A stretch of 64,000 nucleotides of DNA from Buttiauxella selenatireducens. GTDB lineage: Bacteria > Pseudomonadota > Gammaproteobacteria > Enterobacterales > Enterobacteriaceae. The notes under the pieces were generated by a model. It saw nothing but the letters and a program-made list of their open reading frames with translations, searched no databases and was not told where the DNA came from. The position numbers were made by a program, and so were the translations under genes. This document shows positions 28,623-37,598 of this stretch, one piece after another. Location of the stretch: NCBI RefSeq assembly GCF_031432975.1, contig NZ_CP133838.1:2542001-2606000 (forward strand). The letters run 5' to 3'. Each line of letters opens with the position of its first letter. The stretch's first letter is position 1.

Positions 28623-29132
28623 TCATGCATCATTTCGACGACGGCCAATCCACTCTTCAATCTGTATAGGCAACGCTTCCGGTGCTTTTCTGAACATACG
28701 CCGCGCTAAATCCAGCACGGTATGCTGCGCAAGCGCCTCTTCCATGCGTTGTTGAGCCACCAGCATAACTTGCCTCACGCCGCATATTCCTTCGCAAGCC
28801 CAGGCGGGGGCTGGTTCATCGAATATCGCCATGCGTTGGCGGATTTCCTTGCAGTCGAAAATCGATTTTTCGCCATCAATGGCGGCGACGATATCCAACA
28901 CGGTAATCTGGTCAGCCGGTTTCGCCAGCCGAAATCCCCCGCCTTTTCCTTCGGTACTTTCCACAAGGTTTGCTTTAGACAGTTTGGTAAAAATCTTGGC
29001 CAGATAGTCATACGGCACGTTTTGCAATTCTGCTATTTCGCGCACACTCATCTCGCGCCCATCGCCTTTGCTATCAACCAAACACATTAAGCTATGGATG
29101 CCGTACTCCACGCCAGAACTGTAAAATGCCAT
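28623..29132 (-). CDS. Rrf2-family regulator, probably Fe-S
   Basis: 169 residues. N-terminal winged helix (VEYGIHSLMCL, then VPYDYLAKIFTKLSKANLVEST) and the GKGGGFRLAKP wing are classic Rrf2. Three cysteines, C94, C113 and C117, follow the dimerisation helix in a C-x18-C-x3-C spacing, close to RsrR-type and unlike IscR, and could bind a 2Fe-2S cluster. It is divergent from the NDH-2-like gene with a 35-bp palindrome between them, so it probably senses redox state or nitric oxide/iron and controls that gene. Confidence 0.87.
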   Translation of the reverse strand: MAFYSSGVEYGIHSLMCLVDSKGDGREMSVREIAELQNVPYDYLAKIFTKLSKANLVESTEGKGGGFRLAKPADQITVLDIVAAIDGEKSIFDCKEIRQRMAIFDEPAPAWACEGICGVRQVMLVAQQRMEEALAQHTVLDLARRMFRKAPEALPIQIEEWIGRRRNDA

Positions 29133-29288
29133 AACTTCTCCGCCCAGTTAAATCTTAGTTAGATGATAATTCCTTCCCTATCGTGAAGCAATTCTCGCGC
29201 ACGCTCATTCTTAATTAACTTTTAAATATAAATAAAATTCAATTGGTTACTTTGGTTTTATTTATCATGCGTCTTAAAGCTATTGATC

Positions 29289-29323
29289 TTATTAACTACG
29301 ACCAATATGATCGTAGTTAATAA
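29289..29323. promoter_or_regulatory. 35-bp palindromic operator between Rrf2 and NDH-2 genes
   Basis: Perfect 13-bp arms TTATTAACTACGA (29289-29301) and TCGTAGTTAATAA (29311-29323), spacer 9 bp, ending 35 bp before the NDH-2 start. The length and symmetry suit an Rrf2 dimer. The rest of the 226-bp gap is AT-rich with no other element. Confidence 0.7.
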
Positions 29324-29358
29324 ATCAAGTCACTTCCAAAACATCGGAGCTATAAAGC

Positions 29359-30558
29359 ATGAAACAGCAAGTACTTATCTTGGGCGCAGGGTTTGCAGGA
29401 ATGTGGGCAGCATTGAGCGCGGCACGCTTAACAGATCTTCACGATCGTGGTGATATTGAAATTACCGTGCTGGCTCCACAGCCTGAATTGCGTATTCGCC
29501 CGCGTTTTTATGAAGCCGGAGTGGAGAGTTTTGCCGCCCCGCTGTTGCCGCTGTTTGCTGCAACAGGGGTGAAATTTATTGCCGGTTCCGCGCGTGAAAT
29601 TGATGTCGCCAGCAAGCAGGTTTGGTACCACACAACACAAGATCAACTGGCCGTCATTAACTACGACAAGCTGGTATTAGCGACCGGCAGCCATATCAAC
29701 CCCATTTTCCCTGGCGCTAAAGAACACGCATTCGATGTAGACCAACTGGAAAGCGCCGCTCGCCTGGAAAAACACCTCAACCAGCTAGCACAACAACCTG
29801 CCAGCGAAGCGCGCAACACCGTGGTCGTTTGCGGCGGCGGTTTCACCGGCATTGAATTAGCAACCGAATTACCGGCACGCTTACGCGCTATTTTGGGAGA
29901 TGCTGCGCCAATACGTGTGGTTATCGCTGACCGCAGCCCGGTCGTCGGTGGGCGTTATAGCGAAGAATTGTGCCATGTCATCAAACAGGCCAGTGACGAA
30001 CTGGGTGTGGAATGGATGCTCAATGCTGAAATTGAAGCCATTGACGAACGCGGCGTTACATTTAAAAACGGCGACTTTATTGCTTCAAACACCGTGGTTA
30101 TGACCATGGGTGTGCAGGCCAGCCCGCTTACCGCTCAAATTCCTGCCACACGCGATGCACAGGGGCGTTTGCACGTTGACCAAAGCTTAAAAGTCGTCGG
30201 CCAACCGGACATTTACGCGACCGGAGATGTGGCTTATGCCCGCACCGATGAAAAAGGCAATACGGCTTTAATGACCTGCCAGCACGCGATTATGCTGGGG
30301 CGTTTTGTCGGTAACAACGTCGCCGCTGACATGCTGGGCGTGGCTCCATTACCCTACAGCCAGGTGAATTATGTGACTTGCCTGGATTTGGGTGGCTGGG
30401 GAGCGGTTTATACCGAAGGTTGGGATCAAGTGGTTAAATCGACGCGAGCAGAAGCGAAGAAAATTAAAATCGCTATCACCAGCGAATTGATCTACCCGCC
30501 AAAAGCCGAGAAAGAAGTGGCCTTTGCCGCGGCAGATCCGTTAGCGCCGTTTGTGTAA
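29359..30558 (+). CDS. NDH-2-like NAD(P)H:quinone oxidoreductase (FAD)
   Basis: 399-residue two-dinucleotide-binding flavoprotein. FAD site: VLILGAGFAGMWAA at the N-terminus and the IYATGDVAY motif near residue 290. NAD(P)H site: VVVCGGGFTGIELA around residue 155. The general order matches type II NADH dehydrogenases and related pyridine-nucleotide oxidoreductases; no membrane helix is obvious. Single gene, divergent from the Rrf2 regulator and downstream of its likely operator. The electron acceptor is unknown. Confidence 0.82.
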   Translation: MKQQVLILGAGFAGMWAALSAARLTDLHDRGDIEITVLAPQPELRIRPRFYEAGVESFAAPLLPLFAATGVKFIAGSAREIDVASKQVWYHTTQDQLAVINYDKLVLATGSHINPIFPGAKEHAFDVDQLESAARLEKHLNQLAQQPASEARNTVVVCGGGFTGIELATELPARLRAILGDAAPIRVVIADRSPVVGGRYSEELCHVIKQASDELGVEWMLNAEIEAIDERGVTFKNGDFIASNTVVMTMGVQASPLTAQIPATRDAQGRLHVDQSLKVVGQPDIYATGDVAYARTDEKGNTALMTCQHAIMLGRFVGNNVAADMLGVAPLPYSQVNYVTCLDLGGWGAVYTEGWDQVVKSTRAEAKKIKIAITSELIYPPKAEKEVAFAAADPLAPFV

Positions 30559-30560
30559 CA

Positions 30561-30573
30561 GTGACACTGTCAC
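30561..30573. other. matS site (MatP binding)
   Basis: GTGACACTGTCAC is an exact match to the matS consensus GTGACRNYGTCAC, 2 bp after the NDH-2-like stop. MatP bound to such sites condenses the Ter macrodomain. Confidence 0.85.
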
Positions 30574-30592
30574 GTAAATAATAACACGATAC

Positions 30593-30625
30593 CCTGGGTG
30601 GATTAGCCTCGCTTATCCACCCAGG
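30593..30625. terminator. Bidirectional hairpin between convergent genes
   Basis: Perfect 11-bp arms CCTGGGTGGAT and ATCCACCCAGG around an 11-base loop, between the convergent NDH-2-like and VF530 genes. The T-tract is poor or distant, so termination strength is uncertain. Confidence 0.5.
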
Positions 30626-30634
30626 CTGTCTCTT

Positions 30635-30919
30635 CTACTCTTTTTTACCCTGCCAGTTTGCCCACGGGCTGTCAGCAGGCACATCGTTCGACACCTCGTT
30701 TGCTGTCTCTATCATATCGATATACAGATCTTCGACTTCTTTACGCGCCCACGGGGTGCGGCGTAGAAACTTGAGGCTGGATTTAACGCTTGGGTCACTT
30801 TTAAAACAATTGATATTGATCCGTTTCGCCAGTTCTTCCCATCCAAAACGCGCAACGAGTGCATTCACAATGGCTTCAAGTGTCATGCCATGCAGAGGGT
30901 CTTTTGATGAGTGGGTCAT
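30635..30919 (-). CDS. VF530 family (DUF2132) small protein
   Basis: 94 residues. The block KDPLHGMTLEAIVNALVARFGWEELAKRI followed by INCFKSDPSVKSSLKFLRRTPWARKEVE (recognised by the words DPLHGMTLE, CFKSDPSVKSSLKFLR and TPWAR) is the VF530 family, small helical proteins thought to bind DNA. ATG 30919 gives the family N-terminus; the frame extends 14 codons further without support. Single gene. Confidence 0.85.
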   Translation of the reverse strand: MTHSSKDPLHGMTLEAIVNALVARFGWEELAKRININCFKSDPSVKSSLKFLRRTPWARKEVEDLYIDMIETANEVSNDVPADSPWANWQGKKE

Positions 30920-31065
30920 AATGCGTCCAATGAATCTGAATAATTGAGCATACGATAGCAAAATAACGCCCTTTCATCTTTCTATACCCGAAACTTTCCT
31001 TCCGGGCGTCCGACATGTAGCCTACCCGAGCATACATTCATCAAGATAATAATAAGGATGACATA

Positions 31066-31830
31066 ATGAAACATGCCGTATGGACTCTGTCGCTTGCTCT
31101 GCTTACCAGTACTTCGCTACTGGCAGCGGACGCAAAAATCCCTGCACCGATTAGCGCCTTACAGCAGCAAGGATTTGAACTGAAAGGTGAATTTAAAGGC
31201 CCAGGGGATATGCCGGGTTACGTGATGCAATTTCAGGGACAAGGCACAACCGTGTTTCTGACGCCTGATAAACAACACGCGATCATGGGTAATCTGGTCG
31301 ATGCCGCAGGTAAGAATCTCAGTGATGCTCAGGTAGAAAAATGGGTCTATGCGCCGATGGCCAAAGAGATGTGGCAAAAGCTCGAGAAGAATAAATGGAT
31401 TGCGGCGGGCAAAGCCGACGCCCCACAAATTGTTTATGCTTTTGCCGATCCTTACTGCCCGTATTGCACCCAGTTTTGGCAAAATGCACAGCCGTGGCTG
31501 AACTCCGGCAAGGTACAACTGCGCGTTTTGATGGTCGGGATGCTTCGCCCTGACAGCGGTCAAAAAGCTGCTGCGATAATGATGTCTGAAAATCCGGCTA
31601 AAACGTTGGCCGAGTATGAGAACAGCAAGGGCAAAATGACGTTAGCCATTCCTGCGACCATCAAGCCAGACATCACCAAAGCGCTGGAAGCCAATCTGGC
31701 GTTGATGGACGAACTGGGTGGCAGTGCGACCCCATCTATTTATTACCTGAATAAAGAAGGCCGCCTGCAACAACATCAGGGTCTGCCCGACGAAGCAACC
31801 ATGAAAGTCATTATGGGTGACGATAAATAG
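31066..31830 (+). CDS. dsbG: Thiol:disulfide interchange protein DsbG
   Basis: 254 residues: signal peptide cleaved near LLA/AD (residue 20-21), N-terminal dimerisation domain, then a thioredoxin-fold domain with redox motif C131-P-Y-C134 in FADPYCPYCTQFW and cis-Pro in SATPSIYYL. The CPYC active site and length match E. coli DsbG (248), a periplasmic chaperone/isomerase that protects single cysteines from sulfenylation, kept reduced by DsbD. It is flanked by two matS sites. An AAGGA site precedes ATG 31066. Confidence 0.93.
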   Translation: MKHAVWTLSLALLTSTSLLAADAKIPAPISALQQQGFELKGEFKGPGDMPGYVMQFQGQGTTVFLTPDKQHAIMGNLVDAAGKNLSDAQVEKWVYAPMAKEMWQKLEKNKWIAAGKADAPQIVYAFADPYCPYCTQFWQNAQPWLNSGKVQLRVLMVGMLRPDSGQKAAAIMMSENPAKTLAEYENSKGKMTLAIPATIKPDITKALEANLALMDELGGSATPSIYYLNKEGRLQQHQGLPDEATMKVIMGDDK

Positions 31831-31840
31831 TCGACACCTG

Positions 31841-31853
31841 GTGACGTTGTCAC
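31841..31853. other. matS site (MatP binding)
   Basis: GTGACGTTGTCAC matches GTGACRNYGTCAC exactly, 10 bp after the dsbG stop and 1.27 kb from the previous matS. Confidence 0.85.
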
Positions 31854-31865
31854 TTTTTAAAAGCT

Positions 31866-31897
31866 AAAAAAATGCCTGTGTACAACAACCACAGGCA
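31866..31897 (-). terminator. Rho-independent terminator of uxaB
   Basis: TGCCTGTG/CACAGGCA stem (31873-31880, 31890-31897) followed on the minus strand by seven T. It lies 17 bp past the uxaB stop. Confidence 0.85.
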
Positions 31898-31913
31898 CTC
31901 AGTTACGTATCGC

Positions 31914-33365
31914 TTAGCAGTATCGAGCAACCGCCGCGCGCATTCCCTGGTTCAAAATGGTCTTAAGGTCTTCGCTCACTTTAGCCACCAGGCCTGCGAC
32001 CTGAGTCAAATCCTGGCCCCAATGATCGCTGTCACTTAACACGGTCTCAACCAGTTGTTGTTCGGTTATTTGCTTATCGCCAAGTGCCGTCCACAACTGC
32101 TGATAACGCACTAACCAATGCTCATCATCCTGTAAAGGATAGCTTTCGTTGTTACGCTCACCTTTATAGAAAGCAATCAGTGCCGCCAGGGCGAAAGTCA
32201 GACGCGGAGGCAAAGTCCCAGTCGCCTGCTGGCCCGCCAACAGTTGCGGCAGAATGCGGGTGCGGAACTTGGTCATGCCGTTGAGCGCGATAGACAGCAA
32301 CTGGTGCTGAATATACGGGTTCTGGAAACGGCTGGTGACTGCCTGGGCGAATGACTGCAATTCGTCACGCGGCAAATCCAGTACCGGAATAATCTCTTCA
32401 GCAATGGTTTTTTCTACGAAGGCGCAAACTTCAGCGTCGTTCATGGATTCGCCAACCGTGTTTAAACCAGCAAGATACGCAACCGGAACCAGAGCGGTAT
32501 GAGCCCCGTTCAGAATCGCAACCTTACGTTCTTTATACGGTTTGATGTCGTCAACGATCAGCACGTTCAGCGGGAATTTGTCCAGACGCAACTCTTGCGC
32601 AAGCGATGCCGGCCCTTGAATCACGAACAGGTAGAAGTGTTCCGCTGCTGCCAGGAAGCTGTCTTTGTAACCCAAAGATTTTTCGATATCGGCTGCTTCA
32701 TCACGCGGATAACCCGTAACAATACGGTCTACCAGCGTTGAACAGAATGTGTTGGCGTCGTTCAGCCATTGAGTGAAGGCGGTTGGCAGTTCCCATTCTT
32801 GCGCGTAGCGCAGAACAAGTTCTTGTAGCGCATCACCGTTATAGTCGATGAGTTCGCAAGGAATGATCACCCAACCTTTGTCAGCAGCACCGTTGAAGTG
32901 GCTGAAACGTTCGAACAGTAAACGGGTCAACTTTGCCGGATAGCTTACCGCTGGCGCATCTTCAAATTTATCGCCCGCGTGGTAGCTGATACCCGCTTCG
33001 GTGGTGTTGGAGAACACAAAACGCATATCTGGGTTATGTGCCAGTTTAAGGAAGGCTTCATACTCTTGATAGACGTTGATTTCTCTATTCACTGAACGAA
33101 TCAGACGCGCGTCGCTTACCGCTTCGCCCTGCTCGTTCAGGCCACGGATAATCGTAGTGTAAAGCCCATCCTGAGTGGATAACGACGGTGGGAATGCACT
33201 GTCTATCGGACGTACGATAACCACACCCGCATTTAAGTCCGTATGTTCATTGAGTAAATCGACTTGCCAGTCGATGAAAGCACGCAGGAAGTTGCCTTCA
33301 CCAAACTGGATAATACGTTCTGGATATTGAGCGCCAGGGAAATCATGACGATTAAGTGTTTTCAC
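31914..33365 (-). CDS. uxaB: Tagaturonate reductase (altronate oxidoreductase)
   Basis: 483 residues, the same length as E. coli UxaB and nearly identical at the N-terminus ([20 protein letters not shown]). It belongs to the polyol-specific long-chain dehydrogenase family and interconverts D-tagaturonate and D-altronate with NAD(H) in galacturonate catabolism. The catalytic Lys region [16 protein letters not shown] is intact. GTG 33365 is chosen: an AAGGAAC site precedes it and the protein then matches UxaB exactly in length; the frame extends 13 codons further. uxaC and exuT are not in the window. ExuR-like operators lie upstream. Confidence 0.95.
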   Translation of the reverse strand: MKTLNRHDFPGAQYPERIIQFGEGNFLRAFIDWQVDLLNEHTDLNAGVVIVRPIDSAFPPSLSTQDGLYTTIIRGLNEQGEAVSDARLIRSVNREINVYQEYEAFLKLAHNPDMRFVFSNTTEAGISYHAGDKFEDAPAVSYPAKLTRLLFERFSHFNGAADKGWVIIPCELIDYNGDALQELVLRYAQEWELPTAFTQWLNDANTFCSTLVDRIVTGYPRDEAADIEKSLGYKDSFLAAAEHFYLFVIQGPASLAQELRLDKFPLNVLIVDDIKPYKERKVAILNGAHTALVPVAYLAGLNTVGESMNDAEVCAFVEKTIAEEIIPVLDLPRDELQSFAQAVTSRFQNPYIQHQLLSIALNGMTKFRTRILPQLLAGQQATGTLPPRLTFALAALIAFYKGERNNESYPLQDDEHWLVRYQQLWTALGDKQITEQQLVETVLSDSDHWGQDLTQVAGLVAKVSEDLKTILNQGMRAAVARYC

Positions 33366-33461
33366 TATGTTGTTCCTTGGTGTGTACAGGATGAACGACC
33401 ACAAATATCCTGAACAAACTATCAGAACTCAAAGAAGTGAAACCCCGTTTTGATCAAACAA

Positions 33462-33497
33462 GAGTTGTTATACCAATTATTTTTGGTACAACAACTC
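33462..33497. promoter_or_regulatory. ExuR/UxuR-like operator upstream of uxaB
   Basis: Nested inverted repeat: GAGTTGTT and TACCAA (33462-33476) face TTGGTA and AACAACTC (33483-33497), 14 of 15 positions symmetrical. Each half resembles the ATTGGTATACCAAT ExuR/UxuR box (12 of 14 and about 10 of 14). It lies about 100-130 bp before the uxaB GTG. Confidence 0.6.
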
Positions 33498-33510
33498 TCG
33501 CCAAGATCGG

Positions 33511-34965
33511 CTAAACCTTGATGACACATTCGTTAAGCGACGCCATGCTGGTCTGGTTGCGCCCATTGCGCTTAGACAAATACAGATACTTATCAGCTTG
33601 TGCGAGTTGCGAGTTAAACGTATCCAGCAGCGTCTGGTTTTCTATCGAGGTTGCCGCAAGACCAATACTCACGGTGATAAACAGTGTTTGTTGCTGGTAA
33701 CGAAATGCCGTGAGCTCAATATCCTTACGGATTTGCTCGGCGAAGGCATAACCCTCTTCTTCGGAGCGGGTGCTACACGCCACCACAAATTCTTCGCCGC
33801 CAAGACGCGCCACCAGCCCTTCATTGCCCACGGTTTGCGATAAGCGCCTGGCAAACGCGGCCAACACGATGTCGCCACATTCGTGACCATAGTTATCATT
33901 TATACGTTTGAAGTAATCAATATCCAGCAACATGACGCAGATCTTTTGATCGGGTTGATGCATCAGTGGCGCTTTGTTTTTCAGCGCTTCATAAAGACCC
34001 GAACGGGAGTAAATCCCCGTGAGATAGTCATAATCGGCTCGCAGCGAGGTCTGTTTAATCAGGCGGTTAATGGCATCCACACTGACGGAAACGATGAGCG
34101 GGCAAATCGCCATAGTGGCAATCCCCAGACGTGCGGAGAACATCTCGCTCACCACCAACGGTTTATTCGGGTGAATAGCGATGATGGAGTTGGACAGCAA
34201 AATAATCTCTATCCCTCCGGTTAATAACGTCACTAACGCGGTCACGGGCAAAGGATAACGAATCGCACACCAGATAAGGGCGGGCAACGGAAACGCAAGA
34301 CTGCCTGCACCGCCGATGGCTACCGATGCGATAACCGAAACGATAACACCCAATAGTGGATAGATTTTAGATATATGGAAGTCGGGCAATGTCTTCCACT
34401 GCGGCCATGTTGCCATCAGCAAGAACGGCATCATCAAAACACCCGTCGAAAATTGCTCGCCAAACCAGTCAGTAAATAACGAAAGGAATTGACGGTAATC
34501 TGACGATGGGCCAGTGGAACCTATTGAACCTAATAAAGAACTGAGAATTGATCCAATCAAACAGGTATAAAAAAGATTAAACGCATTGAGCGCCCAATTG
34601 CTTTCATCTTGTGTCCTGGAATAGCGCAGTAATAATCGCGCAACGACAATAATAAATACCATATTCGATAAGTTTATTATCGCCGACTGCCACCCCCAAT
34701 GCGTGGTGAAAGCGTCGTAAACCACCATCGCGCTGTAGCAGACAAAATAATACACAGACCGATTGAGGAAGGGATTGCGTACAAACACCGCCGCCAGCAC
34801 CGCGTTGAGCGGCCAGAACAGCGACAGCTCGTCAATCAGACGAAGTGACGCACCAAAAAAATAGAACAAAGTGGTAATGACAAATATAATAACGGCGTTT
34901 AACAAATATTTTTCTGGCGAAAATAACTTAATGTAATTTTGATTAGACATGCTGTTCTGACTCAT
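33511..34965 (-). CDS. dgcF: Diguanylate cyclase, MASE1-like membrane domain
   Basis: 484 residues: about eight N-terminal membrane helices (MASE1-like, about 20-300), a short linker, and a GGDEF domain (about 305-470) with LLDIDYFKRINDNYGH, and GGEEF at 389-393. It makes cyclic di-GMP from two GTP in response to an unknown membrane signal. The RxxD product-inhibition site expected five residues before GGEEF is absent (GNEG). Position between uxaB and glsB matches E. coli dgcF (yneF), which supports the name. Confidence 0.85.
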   Translation of the reverse strand: MSQNSMSNQNYIKLFSPEKYLLNAVIIFVITTLFYFFGASLRLIDELSLFWPLNAVLAAVFVRNPFLNRSVYYFVCYSAMVVYDAFTTHWGWQSAIINLSNMVFIIVVARLLLRYSRTQDESNWALNAFNLFYTCLIGSILSSLLGSIGSTGPSSDYRQFLSLFTDWFGEQFSTGVLMMPFLLMATWPQWKTLPDFHISKIYPLLGVIVSVIASVAIGGAGSLAFPLPALIWCAIRYPLPVTALVTLLTGGIEIILLSNSIIAIHPNKPLVVSEMFSARLGIATMAICPLIVSVSVDAINRLIKQTSLRADYDYLTGIYSRSGLYEALKNKAPLMHQPDQKICVMLLDIDYFKRINDNYGHECGDIVLAAFARRLSQTVGNEGLVARLGGEEFVVACSTRSEEEGYAFAEQIRKDIELTAFRYQQQTLFITVSIGLAATSIENQTLLDTFNSQLAQADKYLYLSKRNGRNQTSMASLNECVIKV

Positions 34966-35098
34966 AATTATGCATGCACTGCGTAAAGAATTTACACATT
35001 GATATTCGGGATGTGTGCAAAAAATAAAACCTAGTTTAGCATATTAAATCTGGTACAACCTGCGGCCTACCAGGCTAATGCACAGCATCCGTAATTAT

Positions 35099-36028
35099 TT
35101 AAAAAATAGAACGTCCAATCCGTTGTGCCAGAATTTCGAGGGCGGCGGTTCCAGCTAACGAGTTACCCGAGGCATCCAACTCTGGGCACCAAACTGCAAT
35201 CGACATTTCCTGTGGAACGATGGCGATAATGCCACCCCCTACCCCTGATTTGCCCGGCATTCCTACCCGATACGCAAACTCTCCGGCACCATCGTACATC
35301 CCGCTGGTGACCATCAGCGCGTTGATTTGTCTGGCTTGTTGAGCCGTGATTATTGGCGCATCAAGGTGCAATGCGCGCCCCTGATTGGCCAGAAATAGAA
35401 AGGTTTTCGCCAGTTCATTGCAGCTCATTTTCAGTGCGCAATAGTGGAAATAATTCTGCAGGACGGTAATGACGTCGTTATCAAAATTACCAAATGATTT
35501 CATCAGCCAGGCGATGGCCGCATTACGCGCCGAATGTTCGAACTCAGATTTCGCTACGCGGGAGTCGTATGCCAGATCGGGCTGCTCCGCGATGGCCCGC
35601 ACAACTTCCAGCATTCGCTGTTTCGGCGCACTCAGGCGGGTTTGCAACATATCACACACCACCAGTGCTCCGGCATTAATAAACGGGTTGCGGGGTTTGC
35701 CTTGCTCAAGTTCCAGCTGGAGTAATGAATTGAAGGGTTGCCCTGAAGGCTCTTTACCCACGCGCGCCCAGATTTCGTGTTCATCATAACGCGCCATGGC
35801 AAGCGTCAGACTCAGCACTTTTGAAATGGATTGAATGGAGAACCGTTCTGCCGCATCCCCGGCGCTAAACATGTCGCCGTTGACCGTACAAACTGAAATT
35901 CCCAGTTTGTTTCCAGGAATTTCAGCCAACGCCGGAATGTAATCAGCGACTTTGCCCTGGCCAATGAGTGGACGAACCTGCGCCAGAATATCTTCGAGCA
36001 ATTGATTATTTAAAAAGACGGGCACCAC
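35099..36028 (-). CDS. glsB: Glutaminase
   Basis: 309 residues, E. coli GlsB 308. A serine-dependent beta-lactamase-like glutaminase converting L-glutamine to glutamate and ammonia. The nucleophile is Ser in [31 protein letters not shown] and GKSGVGGGI complete the site. Two adjacent GTG codons (36028, 36025) compete for the start; AGGAG spacing favours the second. Gene order with dgcF and uxaB is as in E. coli. Confidence 0.94.
   Translation of the reverse strand: MVPVFLNNQLLEDILAQVRPLIGQGKVADYIPALAEIPGNKLGISVCTVNGDMFSAGDAAERFSIQSISKVLSLTLAMARYDEHEIWARVGKEPSGQPFNSLLQLELEQGKPRNPFINAGALVVCDMLQTRLSAPKQRMLEVVRAIAEQPDLAYDSRVAKSEFEHSARNAAIAWLMKSFGNFDNDVITVLQNYFHYCALKMSCNELAKTFLFLANQGRALHLDAPIITAQQARQINALMVTSGMYDGAGEFAYRVGMPGKSGVGGGIIAIVPQEMSIAVWCPELDASGNSLAGTAALEILAQRIGRSIF
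35237..35244 (-). other. KOPS octamer
   Basis: CCCTACCC on the + strand, pointing left to dif. Confidence 0.45.
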
Positions 36029-36112
36029 AGACTCCTGTACGGAATAACAAGCGCCGCGAGTATAACAGAGCCAGCGCTTGTGATGCAGATATATGCCCGT
36101 AACCCCGCGTAG

Positions 36113-37579
36113 TTAGTGCCCTTTTTGTATACCCATTGCCCGTTCTTGCCTTGCGCGTCTGACCAGTAACCAGACTCGTACCGTACGAATAGCCGCACTA
36201 CGCGCAGCGGTCGTGGTGTTATCCACCTCGTTGTCGTTACAGTCACAGACCGGTTCATGATGACGCCCACCGTTAAGTGCCAGGTTGGCCACTATCGCCA
36301 CCGCAGTACCAATGGTGATGCCACTGTGTAAGAACATACCAATGCCTTCGGGTAAATGTTGGAAGAGTTGTGGAACCAGCACCGGCAGCAGCCCGATACT
36401 CAGCGTTAACGCAACAACCATGCCGTTATTATTGTTGCGATAATCCACCTGCCCCAGCGTGCGTATTCCCGCCACGGCCACCATACCAAACATCACGATC
36501 CCCGCCCCGCCAAGCACCGGCTTGGGAACGGCAACGACCATCGCGGCCAGTACCGGGAATAGCCCCATGACGATCAGAATGCAGCCAGCCACACCGACAA
36601 TAAAGCGACTACGTACCCCTGTCATACTCACCAGCCCGACGTTCTGGGCAAAAGCTGCATAAGGAAACATATTGAAAAAACCGGCAGCCAGGGTTGCAGC
36701 GCCAGTGGCATAAAGCCCACGTTTCAGTACGTCTTTATCCGCTTTGCGCCCAACGATTTCCCCCATCGCCATCATCGAAGACATGGTTTCTACCATCACC
36801 ACAATCATCACCATCGAAAGCAGTACGGCAGGCACAAGGTGAAATTCTGGTTTTGCAAACCGCATTACAGTGGGAAAAGTTATCCAGCCGATGTCATCAA
36901 GCGGGGTAAGCGTGAGTTTACCCATACAGACATACACCAGGCTGCCCACGATAATACCTAACAGCACCGCGATATTTTTCAGCATACCCGTTGAGAAAGT
37001 GTAGATAACCAGAATCACCACCAGGGTGAAGACCGCCATCACCAGTGAGCCCCAACTGCCAAAATCGGCAGCGTGGGTGTTGCCGCCACCTATCCAGCCA
37101 CCTGCCACAGGTAAAATCGACAGGCCAATAAGCGTGACGATGGTGCCCATCACCACTTTCGGGAAAAACCGCACCAGGCGGCTGATCCATGGAGCGCATA
37201 GAATAGTGAAAATCCCCGCCACGATAACCGCGCCGGAAATCCCCCCCATGCCATACTGCTGCCCGATTAGACTCAGTGGGATCAGTGCGGCAAAGGTACA
37301 CCCCTGAATAATGGGCAAGCGGCTGCCAATCCAACGACCAATACCGATTGACTGCAAAATGGTGCCGCAGCCGCAGATACACAGATCGGTGCTGATCAAT
37401 AAAATGATCTGCGAATCGGTAAACCCAACGGCTTTACCGATGATAAGCGGCACAGCAATCGCCCCGGCATACATCACCAGCACATGCTGAAAGCCATAAA
37501 TAATCATCAACCCCAGCGGCAAAATCTCGTCTACTGGCTCGACTGACCGCCGGGCGGCCAATTGCGAAGAACTGTTCAT
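36113..37579 (-). CDS. NCS2 urate/xanthine:H+ symporter, UacT-like
   Basis: 488 residues with about 12-14 membrane helices, of the nucleobase-cation symporter-2 family. The N-terminal LGLMIIYGFQHVLVMYAGAIAVPLIIG (words FQHVLVMYAGA and AVPLIIG), the NCS2 signature AFAQNVGLVSMTG, and the C-terminal RTVRVWLL all resemble E. coli UacT (urate) more than XanQ or UraA. It feeds purines to the hydroxylases of this cluster. ATG 37579 is preceded by GGAGAG. It follows ssnA by 19 bp and is probably the last gene of the ygfK-ssnA operon. Confidence 0.88.
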   Translation of the reverse strand: MNSSSQLAARRSVEPVDEILPLGLMIIYGFQHVLVMYAGAIAVPLIIGKAVGFTDSQIILLISTDLCICGCGTILQSIGIGRWIGSRLPIIQGCTFAALIPLSLIGQQYGMGGISGAVIVAGIFTILCAPWISRLVRFFPKVVMGTIVTLIGLSILPVAGGWIGGGNTHAADFGSWGSLVMAVFTLVVILVIYTFSTGMLKNIAVLLGIIVGSLVYVCMGKLTLTPLDDIGWITFPTVMRFAKPEFHLVPAVLLSMVMIVVMVETMSSMMAMGEIVGRKADKDVLKRGLYATGAATLAAGFFNMFPYAAFAQNVGLVSMTGVRSRFIVGVAGCILIVMGLFPVLAAMVVAVPKPVLGGAGIVMFGMVAVAGIRTLGQVDYRNNNNGMVVALTLSIGLLPVLVPQLFQHLPEGIGMFLHSGITIGTAVAIVANLALNGGRHHEPVCDCNDNEVDNTTTAARSAAIRTVRVWLLVRRARQERAMGIQKGH

Positions 37580-37598
37580 TGTGTTCTCTCCGTGTGAC

